In this document: positions 35,049 through 43,574 of the stretch, piece by piece
Position numbering within the stretch: position 1 is the stretch's first letter
How the letters are laid out: each line of letters begins with the position of its first letter
Assembly: GCA_002726205.1 (NCBI GenBank)
Contig: PBSL01000041.1
Span: 48,401-112,400, forward strand
Length of the DNA: 64,000 bases
Source: Planctomycetaceae bacterium
Lineage (GTDB): Bacteria > Planctomycetota > Planctomycetia > Planctomycetales > Planctomycetaceae
Reading direction: 5' to 3'
Notes under the pieces: generated by a model
The model's input: the letters and a program-made list of their open reading frames with translations, nothing else
What the model was told of the DNA's origin: nothing
Databases searched by the model: none
Made by a program: the position numbers and the translations under genes

Positions 35049-36494
35049 ATGTTCAATACGCCATCGACCTTTCGCCTGTTTCGAGTTGTTTCCCTGCTGC
35101 TGGTTATTGTCCTGGGCATCGGCGAGGAGTGCCGGGCTGCTGGACCGACGAAAATCGTCCAGGCCGGCGATCATTTCGTGAACTTCGTGTTGCAGGAAAT
35201 CGAGCAGACTCGCAAGCGGCTGCCGGGGATCACGCGGGCAGCCAACCTGGCCGCCGATCGGATCGTCAAGCTTGATGGCGAGTTGCTTTCGGCCGGCGAC
35301 CAGAGCTTTTCGCTGGAACCGGTCTGGCGTGCCGGGGGCATCGCCTTTTCCCGCCAGTACACGCCCGGTGGGTCCTCGGCCGGATTCCCCAAGCTCGACT
35401 CGCCCAAGGACAAGATCCCCTACTACCGTACCGAGGAATTCGTAAAGCACTTCACGGTCAAGAAGGCAACGGCCAAGGATGTTGTGCTGCTGGGTTTTGA
35501 AAACGAGAAGGAAGAACGCAAGCATCTTCTCCCCACCGTTCGTCAACTGCTCGGCGACAAGGCGTTGATCATCTTTTTCGGATCCGCAAACGCCGCGGCC
35601 CGGCTCGAGCAGGAGTTCGGGAAAAGGGACAACCTGCTGACCATCACGCACACCGTCCCCGACGGTGGAATCGTCTCGGTCCCGGGCTGGACGAAGAAAA
35701 TCTGTTCGGGACGCAGCATTGCCAACCGGCTGTACCTGTGGTCGTTCGAAGCCGAGTTGATCGGGGCGTTTCTGAGACGTGGCAAGATGCCGGGCATCCT
35801 GCTTTCGGTCACCTACGAGAGTCCACAGATCTGGAACATGCCCCTGTTGCACGACTACAAGTTCATCCCCGCCTTCAACGTCACGCCGGTCAAGGAAGGG
35901 GAACTGGGCAACACTTACCTCGGACACATCCGCCAGATCGTCGGCCGCATCCTGCCCGGTCAACGCAAGAAGTTCCAGAAGGCGGCAAAGTGGCTGGCCG
36001 AGGCGGCCCGCAAGAAACGGACCTCCTACGCCCTGCTGATTCACGGCCTGGCGCCGGAAGGCCTGCCCGGTGATCCCGGGCTGTTTACCGTCTTCAGCGA
36101 AGGCAACGCCTACTATCCCCAGCTGGACAAGGTGATCCGCAAGAACGACGTGGCCCTGTTCGTCGGCTACAACTGGTATCCGCCGCGACTGGCCAAGACC
36201 GTCGACAAGGCCGATGCCAGGCAGATTCTCTGCTTCACGCTCGTCCAGGAAGCTCCGCCCAAGCCCGCCGTGTACGGTGAGGTGGGCGAGTTGTACCATC
36301 CCACGTCGTTTGACCAGTTGCCCCAGGCCAAGAACCGGATCTACATCGACCTGCGATTCGCTCAGTACAACGCCGTGCTGAAGATCCCCGGTTACCCGAT
36401 CCCGGCACTGGAAACCTCGTCGTTCGCCGAGGACGTCGTGTATTGGCACCTGGTGGCCGACACGGTCGAACTGATCGTCAAGGACAGGGACTGA
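35049..36494 (+). CDS. secreted protein of unknown function, possible SIS-like fold
   Basis: This is a 481-residue exported protein with a signal peptide (about 1-30). I do not recognise a named domain with certainty. The first half (AANLAADRIVKLDGELLSAG, WRAGGIAF, VVLLGFENEKEE, ALIIFFGSAN) has a rhythm like the SIS sugar-phosphate-binding fold. The middle has NMPLLHDYKFIPAFNVTP and the end YWHLVADTVELIVKD. Length and codon use are those of a real gene. ATG at 35049 is chosen to begin the signal peptide; an upstream extension to 34965 is unlikely. It follows the DUF1501 gene by 132 bp and may be separately expressed. The function is unknown. Confidence 0.7.
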   Translation: MFNTPSTFRLFRVVSLLLVIVLGIGEECRAAGPTKIVQAGDHFVNFVLQEIEQTRKRLPGITRAANLAADRIVKLDGELLSAGDQSFSLEPVWRAGGIAFSRQYTPGGSSAGFPKLDSPKDKIPYYRTEEFVKHFTVKKATAKDVVLLGFENEKEERKHLLPTVRQLLGDKALIIFFGSANAAARLEQEFGKRDNLLTITHTVPDGGIVSVPGWTKKICSGRSIANRLYLWSFEAELIGAFLRRGKMPGILLSVTYESPQIWNMPLLHDYKFIPAFNVTPVKEGELGNTYLGHIRQIVGRILPGQRKKFQKAAKWLAEAARKKRTSYALLIHGLAPEGLPGDPGLFTVFSEGNAYYPQLDKVIRKNDVALFVGYNWYPPRLAKTVDKADARQILCFTLVQEAPPKPAVYGEVGELYHPTSFDQLPQAKNRIYIDLRFAQYNAVLKIPGYPIPALETSSFAEDVVYWHLVADTVELIVKDRD

Positions 36495-36507
36495 TCATCG
36501 GTTCCAC

Positions 36508-36529
36508 TGATCCGTTCAGAGACGGATCA
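36508..36529. terminator. 8-bp hairpin spanning the stop of the Gfo/Idh gene
   Basis: TGATCCGT and ACGGATCA form a perfect stem with a 6-base loop, in the gap where two genes converge. It overlaps the last codons of the minus-strand gene and lacks a U-tract, so a terminator role is tentative. Confidence 0.3.
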
Positions 36530-37568
36530 GCTGGCCGGTTTCGGACGAGTCGAGCATTGCGATGATCGCGGCCACGCCGGCTCGTCCGTCGGCCTCGGTT
36601 CCGCATCCGGAGTCCCGGCCGTTGATCCGGTCGACGAATGCCTGGACCTGGTCGGTGTAGGCCTGCATCCGTCCGTCGGAGACAAACGCGGCGTCGGCGT
36701 CGTCGAGTGGCACGTGAGGCTGTTGGTAGGCCAGTTCCCATTCGCCGTCCCGCCCGACCCGGATCTTTCCGAAGGGTTGCGCGTCGATGATCCCCTCGTC
36801 CCCCATCAAGCGGAACCGGAAGTCCTCGCCGTCGAAGCCCGGCGAGGGGCAGACACTTGATGACCAGAAGCTGGCCATCGCCCCATCGGCGAATCCCCAC
36901 ATCGCCATCGTCGTGTTTTCATTCGGATTTTCCTCGCGGAACGTCCCGCAGTGGGCCACGACCGAGACGATGTCCTCGCCCAGCCACCAACGGCAGAGAT
37001 CGATGTTGTGTGGTCCGCTGTTGAGAATGTGGCCTCGGCTGCGAGGGTCCTTCCACCAGCCCCAGTCCCCCCCGAAACCCTCGTCGGACCGCAGGGCCTC
37101 GATGTCAAACAACGCGGCCATCTGGACACAGCGGACGGCACCGATTGCACCCGAGCCGACCAGTTTCCGGACCGTGAGGTTCGATTCGCGGAACCGCTGG
37201 TGATAGCCCACCGCCAACACCAGTCCCCGCTCGGCGGTGGCGGCGATCATGCGGTCGCAGTCCTCGACGGTGGTGGCCATCGGCTTTTCGACCAGCATGT
37301 GCTTGCCGCACTCGGCCGCCAGCAACGTTTCGTCGATGTGGCAATGGTGAGGCGTGCTGCTGATGATCGCGTCGATGTCGTCTCGCCGGATCAACTCCTC
37401 GACCGTCTCGACACAGTCGATCTCGTAGTCACCGGCCAGGCCGGGGGCGCGCCGGCCTCCGGCCACCGCCACGATTTCGGCACCGGGTGCCCGCCGAGCC
37501 GCCTCGACGTGCGTTCGCCCCATGAATCCCGATCCGGTCACACCAATCCTGATCAGCCTGTCATTCAT
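36516..37568 (-). CDS. Gfo/Idh/MocA family NAD(P)-dependent oxidoreductase
   Basis: This 350-residue protein has an N-terminal Rossmann fold (IGVTGSGFMGRTHVEAARR), the family's EKPMA motif near residue 94 with the catalytic-type Lys, and a C-terminal alpha/beta substrate domain with HILNSGPHNIDLCRWW. Such enzymes oxidise or reduce sugars, inositols or their derivatives. It has no signal peptide, so it is cytosolic. The amidohydrolase gene lies 66 bp upstream on the same strand, so the pair may act on one catabolic pathway. The substrate cannot be told. Confidence 0.93.
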   Translation of the reverse strand: MNDRLIRIGVTGSGFMGRTHVEAARRAPGAEIVAVAGGRRAPGLAGDYEIDCVETVEELIRRDDIDAIISSTPHHCHIDETLLAAECGKHMLVEKPMATTVEDCDRMIAATAERGLVLAVGYHQRFRESNLTVRKLVGSGAIGAVRCVQMAALFDIEALRSDEGFGGDWGWWKDPRSRGHILNSGPHNIDLCRWWLGEDIVSVVAHCGTFREENPNENTTMAMWGFADGAMASFWSSSVCPSPGFDGEDFRFRLMGDEGIIDAQPFGKIRVGRDGEWELAYQQPHVPLDDADAAFVSDGRMQAYTDQVQAFVDRINGRDSGCGTEADGRAGVAAIIAMLDSSETGQLIRL

Positions 37569-37634
37569 CGCTGGTTGTCCTCTCCGGTTGCCCTGTCACC
37601 GGTTCCCGGTCCAGGGCGAGATGAAAAAGCGGTT

Positions 37635-38471
37635 TCACTTCAGTTTCGGGAACCATAGCCGGCGGGCGGTTTCGCCGAGCACCTGTCGACGGGCCTTGTC
37701 CGAGAGTGGCAACACCTCGGTGAAGATCTTCAGGTGCTGGCCGTAGGTCATCTTCGGAGTCCAGAGTATGTTGGGGAAGTTGCTGCCCCAGACACACCGC
37801 TCCGGGCCGTAGGCGTCGATGATCTTCATCGCCGCCTCGTGCAGATCGTTGCCGGGAAATCCGATCGCGGTTCCGGTGCTGATGAAGTCGACCTTGGCGT
37901 AGAGATTGCGGTACTTCGACAGTCTCAGCACCTCGGACAACACCTTGTCGTAGATCGGGCCGGGCTTGAGGTCCATGCAATGGTCGAAGCCGACGGTCAA
38001 TTTCGGGAATTCCTTCAGCAGTTTTTCCGCCCCGGCGACCCACTCGGGGTGCATCAGGAAGATGTCGACGGTGGCGCCGACATCGGCGCAGACCTTCCAC
38101 AACTGCCGTACACCATCGTGGTCGAACGTCCGGCGGTTGTTTCCCGGCGTGCTGCGCAACGTCCGCACACCAAAGTCCTTGACGTGTTGCCTGAGCAAAC
38201 CCGGGCTGTGGGGATCATCGGGGTTGAGCGTACAAACACCCGAAACCCACTTGGGATTGGCCTTGGTTGCATCACAGAGATAGCGGTTGTCATATCCGTA
38301 AAACGACACGGTCTGTACGGCCCGAACGGCAGTGACACCCTTGGCCAGGCTGATCTGCCGCAGGTCCCTGATCGATCCCTTGCCGCCGGGCACCCGCAAC
38401 GGCTTGGCCACGGGGGGATACTTTTTTTCGTCTGGCGAATAGATGTGGGCGTGGCAATCGATGATCCGCAT
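37635..38471 (-). CDS. amidohydrolase family 2 protein (lactonase/decarboxylase-like)
   Basis: This 278-residue TIM-barrel metal hydrolase of the amidohydrolase_2 family (PF04909) starts with the metal motif DCHAHIY. A later His lies in LTVGFDHCMD, and the final strand is VWGSNFPNI. In many relatives that last motif is GSD.P with a catalytic Asp; here it is Asn, which is also seen in some family members. Relatives include sugar lactonases and aromatic-acid decarboxylases. It is cytosolic and upstream of a Gfo/Idh oxidoreductase, suggesting a sugar-acid route: oxidation to a lactone, then hydrolysis. That pathway idea is inference. Confidence 0.85.
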   Translation of the reverse strand: MRIIDCHAHIYSPDEKKYPPVAKPLRVPGGKGSIRDLRQISLAKGVTAVRAVQTVSFYGYDNRYLCDATKANPKWVSGVCTLNPDDPHSPGLLRQHVKDFGVRTLRSTPGNNRRTFDHDGVRQLWKVCADVGATVDIFLMHPEWVAGAEKLLKEFPKLTVGFDHCMDLKPGPIYDKVLSEVLRLSKYRNLYAKVDFISTGTAIGFPGNDLHEAAMKIIDAYGPERCVWGSNFPNILWTPKMTYGQHLKIFTEVLPLSDKARRQVLGETARRLWFPKLK

Positions 38472-38611
38472 CAGGATGTCACTCGCTCAACTGGATCGGA
38501 GTGGAAGCTATGGAACCATAATAATCCGCGGTGCACTCGCGAACCACGTGGGGTGGCTGCAACAATCTCGGGCACCTGCTCATTTGCCGGTCCCACGACC
38601 TCGAGACCCCC

Positions 38612-39838
38612 GTGTCATCTGCCCGCCTTTACGACCGCAACTACAACTACGCGCTCCTGAGCCAGGTTGGCTTCGCGATGGTCAACACCGCGATGCTGGC
38701 GCATTACCCTCGCTGGATTGCTCACCTGGGTGGTGAAGTCAACGCGACCGGTTGGATCACCGGCACCGCCTCGATTGCCGGTCTCGTGCTGAGGCCCTGG
38801 ATTGGCCAGTGGATTGATCGTTTCGGCGCGAAGACGATCTGGCTGTCCGGCTACGCCATTTTTTCCGTGGGTTCGCTCTCCAACCTGTGTTTGCTGGGCT
38901 TGGGTCCGGAAATTTACGCCTGCCGGGCATTGCTGGTCATCGGGGGAGCGATCATCTTCTCCTCTGCCCTGACCTATGTCACTCACCTGGCACCGAACGA
39001 CCGTCGCGCCGAGGCGATCGGCACACTGGGTGCCGCAGCATTCCTGGGAATCGTCTTTGGTCCTTTCCTTGGCGAACTGGTGCTGAGTGCCGAGCGGACA
39101 CGGGAAGAATTCGAGACGCTGTTTGTGGGTGGCGTGCTGCTGCTGCTGTTGCCGGTCAGCCTGCTGATGCTGCTGCAACCGGCCGCCAGTGAACCCGGAC
39201 GCGGCTCGGTCCGCTTTGCCGAGTTCGTACGAACATCACGGCGTCACTGGCCCGGGATGATCGTCGTGCTGCAGGTCACGTTCGGCCTGTGCGTCACCGT
39301 GCCGTTCGTCTTCCTGACGAAATTCGTCGATGACACGGGACTGGCCAGTGACGGCGTGTCGCGGGTCAGCCAGTTCTTCATGTGCTACGCCGGTTGGGGG
39401 CTGACCCTGAGAATTCTGCTCCGCCGCACGCCCGATCGATTCGGACGGCGGAAGATGGCGTTGGTCGGCGCGGTGGTCATGGCGCTGGGTATGTTCAGCT
39501 TCCTGCTGGTCGATTCTTCCCACCCAAACCGGATCGTGATTCCGGCCCTGTTGTGCGGAACGGGACATTCGCTGATGTACCACACCTGCACATCACTGTT
39601 CCTGGACTCGTTCCCACCGGATGTCCGCGGTGCCGGTTCGGGACTCTCGATGGTGGCCCTGGACATCGGCTCCGTCGGCGGTGCCCAACTCCTGGGCGAA
39701 GTCGCCTTCCGTTTTGGGTACGATCGCCTGTTTGTCATCGTCGCACTGGTCACGCTGGCCATGGCGACGATCTTTGCGATTTCAAGTATTCCGCTGTGGC
39801 GAGAACGTCAGCGGAAGGCATCGTTGCTGGACTCCTGA
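38612..39838 (+). CDS. MFS transporter
   Basis: This is a 408-residue, 12-helix permease of the major facilitator superfamily. The loop after helix 2 reads RPWIGQWIDRFGAKT, a form of the G.L.DR.G motif. A second copy-like loop is RRTPDRFGRRKMALVG in the second half. It is probably a proton-coupled exporter or importer of small molecules; the substrate is unknown. The GTG start at 38612 is chosen because it precedes the first helix directly. A frame from 38531 would add 27 polar residues. The hydrolase gene follows 35 bp downstream, so the two may be cotranscribed. Confidence 0.88.
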   Translation: MSSARLYDRNYNYALLSQVGFAMVNTAMLAHYPRWIAHLGGEVNATGWITGTASIAGLVLRPWIGQWIDRFGAKTIWLSGYAIFSVGSLSNLCLLGLGPEIYACRALLVIGGAIIFSSALTYVTHLAPNDRRAEAIGTLGAAAFLGIVFGPFLGELVLSAERTREEFETLFVGGVLLLLLPVSLLMLLQPAASEPGRGSVRFAEFVRTSRRHWPGMIVVLQVTFGLCVTVPFVFLTKFVDDTGLASDGVSRVSQFFMCYAGWGLTLRILLRRTPDRFGRRKMALVGAVVMALGMFSFLLVDSSHPNRIVIPALLCGTGHSLMYHTCTSLFLDSFPPDVRGAGSGLSMVALDIGSVGGAQLLGEVAFRFGYDRLFVIVALVTLAMATIFAISSIPLWRERQRKASLLDS

Positions 39839-39873
39839 TCCCCGTTTCCACGAGCCTGCGAGTTTCCTCAACG

Positions 39874-41868
39874 ATGGACAACCCGATCAGGATCGAGTTT
39901 GTTCGCGTCGCGATGCGTGACGGCGTCGAGTTGCTCGCCAAGATCACCCGCCCGGACGTTGCCGGGCGGTTTCCCGGGATCATGGAGTACACCCCCTATC
40001 GACGGCTGCGGAAGCCGCTGCCGGATTCCCACGACGAGTACCCCCCAGCGGTTCCCTACCTTGCCGAACGGGGTTACGCGGTCGTGCAGTTTGATGTCCG
40101 CGGCACCGCCAATTCCGGTGGTTTCACCACGCAGATCTACTCGCCCGAAGAACGGCAGGATGCATTCGAGATGGTCGAATGGATTGCCGCGCAACCCTGG
40201 TGCAGTGGCGATGTCGGCATGATCGGCAAGTCTTACAGTGCCGTCGTGCAGTGGCAGGTGGCCGTCCAGGACCCACCGGCCCTGAAGGCGATCATCGTTC
40301 GCTCGGCCAACGACGACGTCTACACCGAGTGGGTCTACCCGGGCGGGTGCCTTCGACCGTACATGTTCGATACCTACTCGCCCCTGATGAATGCCTACAA
40401 CCTCGCTCCACCCGACCCGGACGTGGTTGGTGACGAGTGGGAATCGCTGTGGGCCGAGCACCTCGAGAAGAACGGCCCGTGGGGGATCGGTTACCTCTCC
40501 AATCCGCTGCAGGGCCCGTACTGGCACGACCAGTCCCTGGCCGCCGACTACCGTCGTGTTCGCTGCGCGGTGTACGTGATCGGCGGCTGGTCGGATTGCT
40601 ACGCCACGGCGCTATTGCGAGCTTACGCGCAGCTGGACTGTCCGAAGAAGGCCCTGGTCGGTCCCTGGAGTCACTACTACGCCGAGGAGGCTCACGCGGT
40701 TCCCGGACCACGGATCGACACCCGGCCCCTGTACCAGCGGTGGTTTGATTTCTGGTTGAAGGGCATCGACAACGGTGTGATGGACGAGCCCCCGGTGACG
40801 TTGTTCGTCCGCGATTTCCAGCCTCCCGCAGTGCGGATGCCGCTGACAGAACCGGGGCGTTGGCGCAACGAACACGAGTGGCCGATCGCCCGCAGCCAAG
40901 CCACGGAGTTCTTCCCGTCGGTCGACGGGCAACTGGCGGAACAGCCTTCGCCCGATCCCGGCCACTTGTCACTGGAGCACCGTCCCGGATCCGGCCTCAG
41001 CTCGGGAATCCACTGGGGTGGCGGGATCCTGCCGTGGGGAATGCCCGTCGATCAGCGATTCGATGATGCCCATTCCCTGCTGTTTGCGACCTCGCCCCTG
41101 GCTGGTGATCTTGAGATCACCGGCGATCCTGTGGCGGTGCTGTTCGTGTCATCGACGGCCGAGGTCGCCTACTTCCGGGTCAGGTTGATCGATGTCGCAC
41201 CGGATGGGACGTCGAAATTGGTCCGTTACGGCGGCCTGAACGCGACCCACCGCGACTCGCATTCCGATCCCCGGCCGCTGGTTCCGGGAACCGTCTACGA
41301 GATCAACGTTCCGCTGAAAACCGTTTCGTATGTCTTTCCCGCCGGTCATCGGTTGCTGGTGGCAATCAGCACAGCCGATTTTCAGAACGCCTGGCCGACC
41401 GGAAAATCGGGAACCCACACGATCCACCTCGGTGGCGAGACCCCCTCGAAGATCACCCTGCCGGTGGTTCCGGACCCGTCGGCCCCGGCCCCGGCTCCGG
41501 AGTTCGTTGAACTGCCCCCCGCCGACCCGGAGGCGTTGATGGCACCACCGGTCTACGAGGTCATCGAGGACCAGGCCGCCGGCACCGCCAGGGTGCGGCT
41601 GGGTATCGATTCGCAGGACGGCAACGACACGCTCTCGCTGCAATCGACCTTCACCGTGTCGAACCGGGAACCCGCCAACGCGGTGCTCGATGCCCGTGCC
41701 GTGTACACGGTCCGCCGCGACGGGCTCGAGGTGGTGGTCAGGGCCGATGAGTCGACAACCAGCGACTCGGAGTGCTTCCGTCACGAGGTGTCAGTCGAGA
41801 TCACTCGAGACGGAGAGCCCGCCTGGGAAAAGAACTGGACGGTCAGCGTGCCGCGCCAATGGTCCTGA
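39874..41868 (+). CDS. CocE/NonD-type serine hydrolase
   Basis: This is a 664-residue alpha/beta hydrolase of the CocE/NonD (X-Pro dipeptidyl-peptidase S15) group. The N-terminal domain has MRDGVELLAKITRP, FDVRGTANSGG and the nucleophile elbow IGKSYSAVVQW with Ser. The His lies in LVGPWSHYY. The C-terminal jelly roll (about 430-664) has VAVLFVSSTAEVAYFRVRL and FPAGHRLLVAIS. Members hydrolyse esters, amides or peptides with acylated ends. It has no signal peptide, so it is cytosolic. The MFS gene ends 35 bp upstream, which raises the idea that the transporter brings in the hydrolase's substrate. Confidence 0.9.
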   Translation: MDNPIRIEFVRVAMRDGVELLAKITRPDVAGRFPGIMEYTPYRRLRKPLPDSHDEYPPAVPYLAERGYAVVQFDVRGTANSGGFTTQIYSPEERQDAFEMVEWIAAQPWCSGDVGMIGKSYSAVVQWQVAVQDPPALKAIIVRSANDDVYTEWVYPGGCLRPYMFDTYSPLMNAYNLAPPDPDVVGDEWESLWAEHLEKNGPWGIGYLSNPLQGPYWHDQSLAADYRRVRCAVYVIGGWSDCYATALLRAYAQLDCPKKALVGPWSHYYAEEAHAVPGPRIDTRPLYQRWFDFWLKGIDNGVMDEPPVTLFVRDFQPPAVRMPLTEPGRWRNEHEWPIARSQATEFFPSVDGQLAEQPSPDPGHLSLEHRPGSGLSSGIHWGGGILPWGMPVDQRFDDAHSLLFATSPLAGDLEITGDPVAVLFVSSTAEVAYFRVRLIDVAPDGTSKLVRYGGLNATHRDSHSDPRPLVPGTVYEINVPLKTVSYVFPAGHRLLVAISTADFQNAWPTGKSGTHTIHLGGETPSKITLPVVPDPSAPAPAPEFVELPPADPEALMAPPVYEVIEDQAAGTARVRLGIDSQDGNDTLSLQSTFTVSNREPANAVLDARAVYTVRRDGLEVVVRADESTTSDSECFRHEVSVEITRDGEPAWEKNWTVSVPRQWS

Positions 41869-41880
41869 ACAGGGCCGATG

Positions 41881-43242
41881 TCAAATCGTGGCACCGGAAA
41901 AGAGCGACTCGATCCGGTCACCTCGATTCAACTGTGCCGGTCGATTCAGCCGGTCGCGAACTTCCGAATGCGGACGGATGCCCAGCACGCTGTAGACGGT
42001 GGCCCCGACGTCCTCGGGCGAGAAGGACCGGGTGACCGGGTAACTGCCGATCTCGTCGGACTTGCCGATGACCTGCCCGGGCAGGATGCCGGCCCCGGCA
42101 AACACGCCAAAGAAGCACGGTCCCCAGTGGTCTCGACCGTTCTTGCCGTTGATCTTGGGCGTGCGGCCAAATTCGCCGAGCATCATCACCAGCGTCGTGT
42201 CGAGCCGTCCGGATTCCTGCAGGTCGTCCAGCAGCGCCGCAACGCCCTGGTCCAGCGGTGGCAGCAACCGGTCCTTCAGGGTCGGGAAGATGTTGCTGTG
42301 GTTGTCCCAGGTCTGCACGCGGCCGATATTGCACTGCACGACCGGCACGCCCACCTCGATCAGCCGCCGGGACAGCAGCAGGCTTTGCCCGGTCGTGTTG
42401 CGGCCATAGCGATCCCGGACCTTTGCTGTTTCGCGGTTCAACTCGAATGCCCGGCTCAGGTCGCTGGACGTCAGGATTGAAAAGGCCAGTTCCTGGTCAT
42501 CGGTCATCCGTTGGGCTTCGGTGTTGGCTGCCAGTCGGTGCTGCTGCCGGTTCAGGTTTCCGAGCAAGGCCTGGCGATTCTTCAGTCGTGGGACATCCAG
42601 CCCCTTGAGCAACGACAGCGCGTCAACCTTGAACTTGGGCTTGTTCGGATCACCGGTGATCTGCCACGGGTCGTATTTCGGGCCAAGAAACCCACCGTGC
42701 TGGCCGGGCCAGGTCAGGGCTCCGCCGGCCAGGAACGTCGGCAGGTTGACACCACTGGGAATGCCGTCGTCGCGCGGGTTGAGAAAGGCGCTGCCGGCCG
42801 CGTAGCTGGGCCAGTCGTCGCGCGAGGCCACCTTGTCGAAAAAACCGCCCGGTTGTCGGGTGCCGGTCAACACGTGATGGGTCGACATCAGGTGGTTGTT
42901 GTCGCGATGCGACAGGGAACGCAGGACCGAGTAGCGATCGGCACGGGCCGCCAGGTGCGGCAGGTGCTCACAGACATGCAGCCCGGCGACCGGAGTGGCG
43001 ATTGGCTTGAACTCGCCCCGGATTTTCTCGGGGGCATCGGGTTTCATGTCGAACGTGTCGTGGTGACTGGCCGCCCCGGTCAGAAAGACGATCACCACCT
43101 GGTTGGGAGTACGGGACACTCCGGAAGCATCGGTGCCGGTGGCCTCTGCCGAGGCTGTGCGACCGGCAACAGCCGGGGTCAGCCCGAGACCGAGCAGTCC
43201 CGAGTAGCCGACCTGCAGCAATTCCCGTCGCGTCGTCGCCAT
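41881..43242 (-). CDS. DUF1501 protein
   Basis: This is a 453-residue DUF1501 protein with a short twin-Arg leader (TTRRELLQVGYSGLLGLGL). Motifs are VVIVFLTGAASHHDTFDMKP, VCEHLPHLAARADRYSVLRS, NNHLMSTHHVLTGTRQPGG, VVQCNIGRVQTWDNHSN and MLGEFGRTPKINGKNGRDH. The start at 43242 is supported by AAGGA nine bases upstream; a longer frame to 43323 hides the leader. It converges with the CocE gene with 12 bp between stops, and no PSCyt partner is adjacent. It is more similar in motif layout to the 33414 copy than to the PSCyt-linked one at 25798. Confidence 0.92.
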   Translation of the reverse strand: MATTRRELLQVGYSGLLGLGLTPAVAGRTASAEATGTDASGVSRTPNQVVIVFLTGAASHHDTFDMKPDAPEKIRGEFKPIATPVAGLHVCEHLPHLAARADRYSVLRSLSHRDNNHLMSTHHVLTGTRQPGGFFDKVASRDDWPSYAAGSAFLNPRDDGIPSGVNLPTFLAGGALTWPGQHGGFLGPKYDPWQITGDPNKPKFKVDALSLLKGLDVPRLKNRQALLGNLNRQQHRLAANTEAQRMTDDQELAFSILTSSDLSRAFELNRETAKVRDRYGRNTTGQSLLLSRRLIEVGVPVVQCNIGRVQTWDNHSNIFPTLKDRLLPPLDQGVAALLDDLQESGRLDTTLVMMLGEFGRTPKINGKNGRDHWGPCFFGVFAGAGILPGQVIGKSDEIGSYPVTRSFSPEDVGATVYSVLGIRPHSEVRDRLNRPAQLNRGDRIESLFSGATI

Positions 43243-43574
43243 CACCAGCGTTCCTTCCAGGGGATCCCGGGCGGATGTCTTTCCCACCGGCACCATCGTC
43301 ATCTGCGAGGGCACATGTTGCAAGTAGTCGCCAGTTTCAACAATCTCAATATCGGATTTTCTGACGATCGGTCATTGCCGGCGGTGATCATCACCAGCAT
43401 CGCGTTTCACGGAGTCGACAACGATCTCTGCGTGGCTTTTGTCTCCTCGGGATTCGGTTTCCAGGCGCGACGTGTCCCCCAGTCCGGTCCTGGTCTCTGT
43501 TATCATCGGAGACTGCCGGGATCGTGGCAGGTGCGATCACCACAGGTGAAGACTGTCGGAGAGGGAGTCATACC
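43243..43574. other. divergent intergenic region
   Basis: This 332-bp region lies between the divergent DUF1501 and RND-adaptor genes. I see no coding frame with domain content. It ends in a strong purine-rich ribosome binding site (GGAGAGGGAG, 43558-43567) for the adaptor's GTG start. It should carry promoters in both directions, but I could not identify -35/-10 boxes or operators. Confidence 0.5.
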
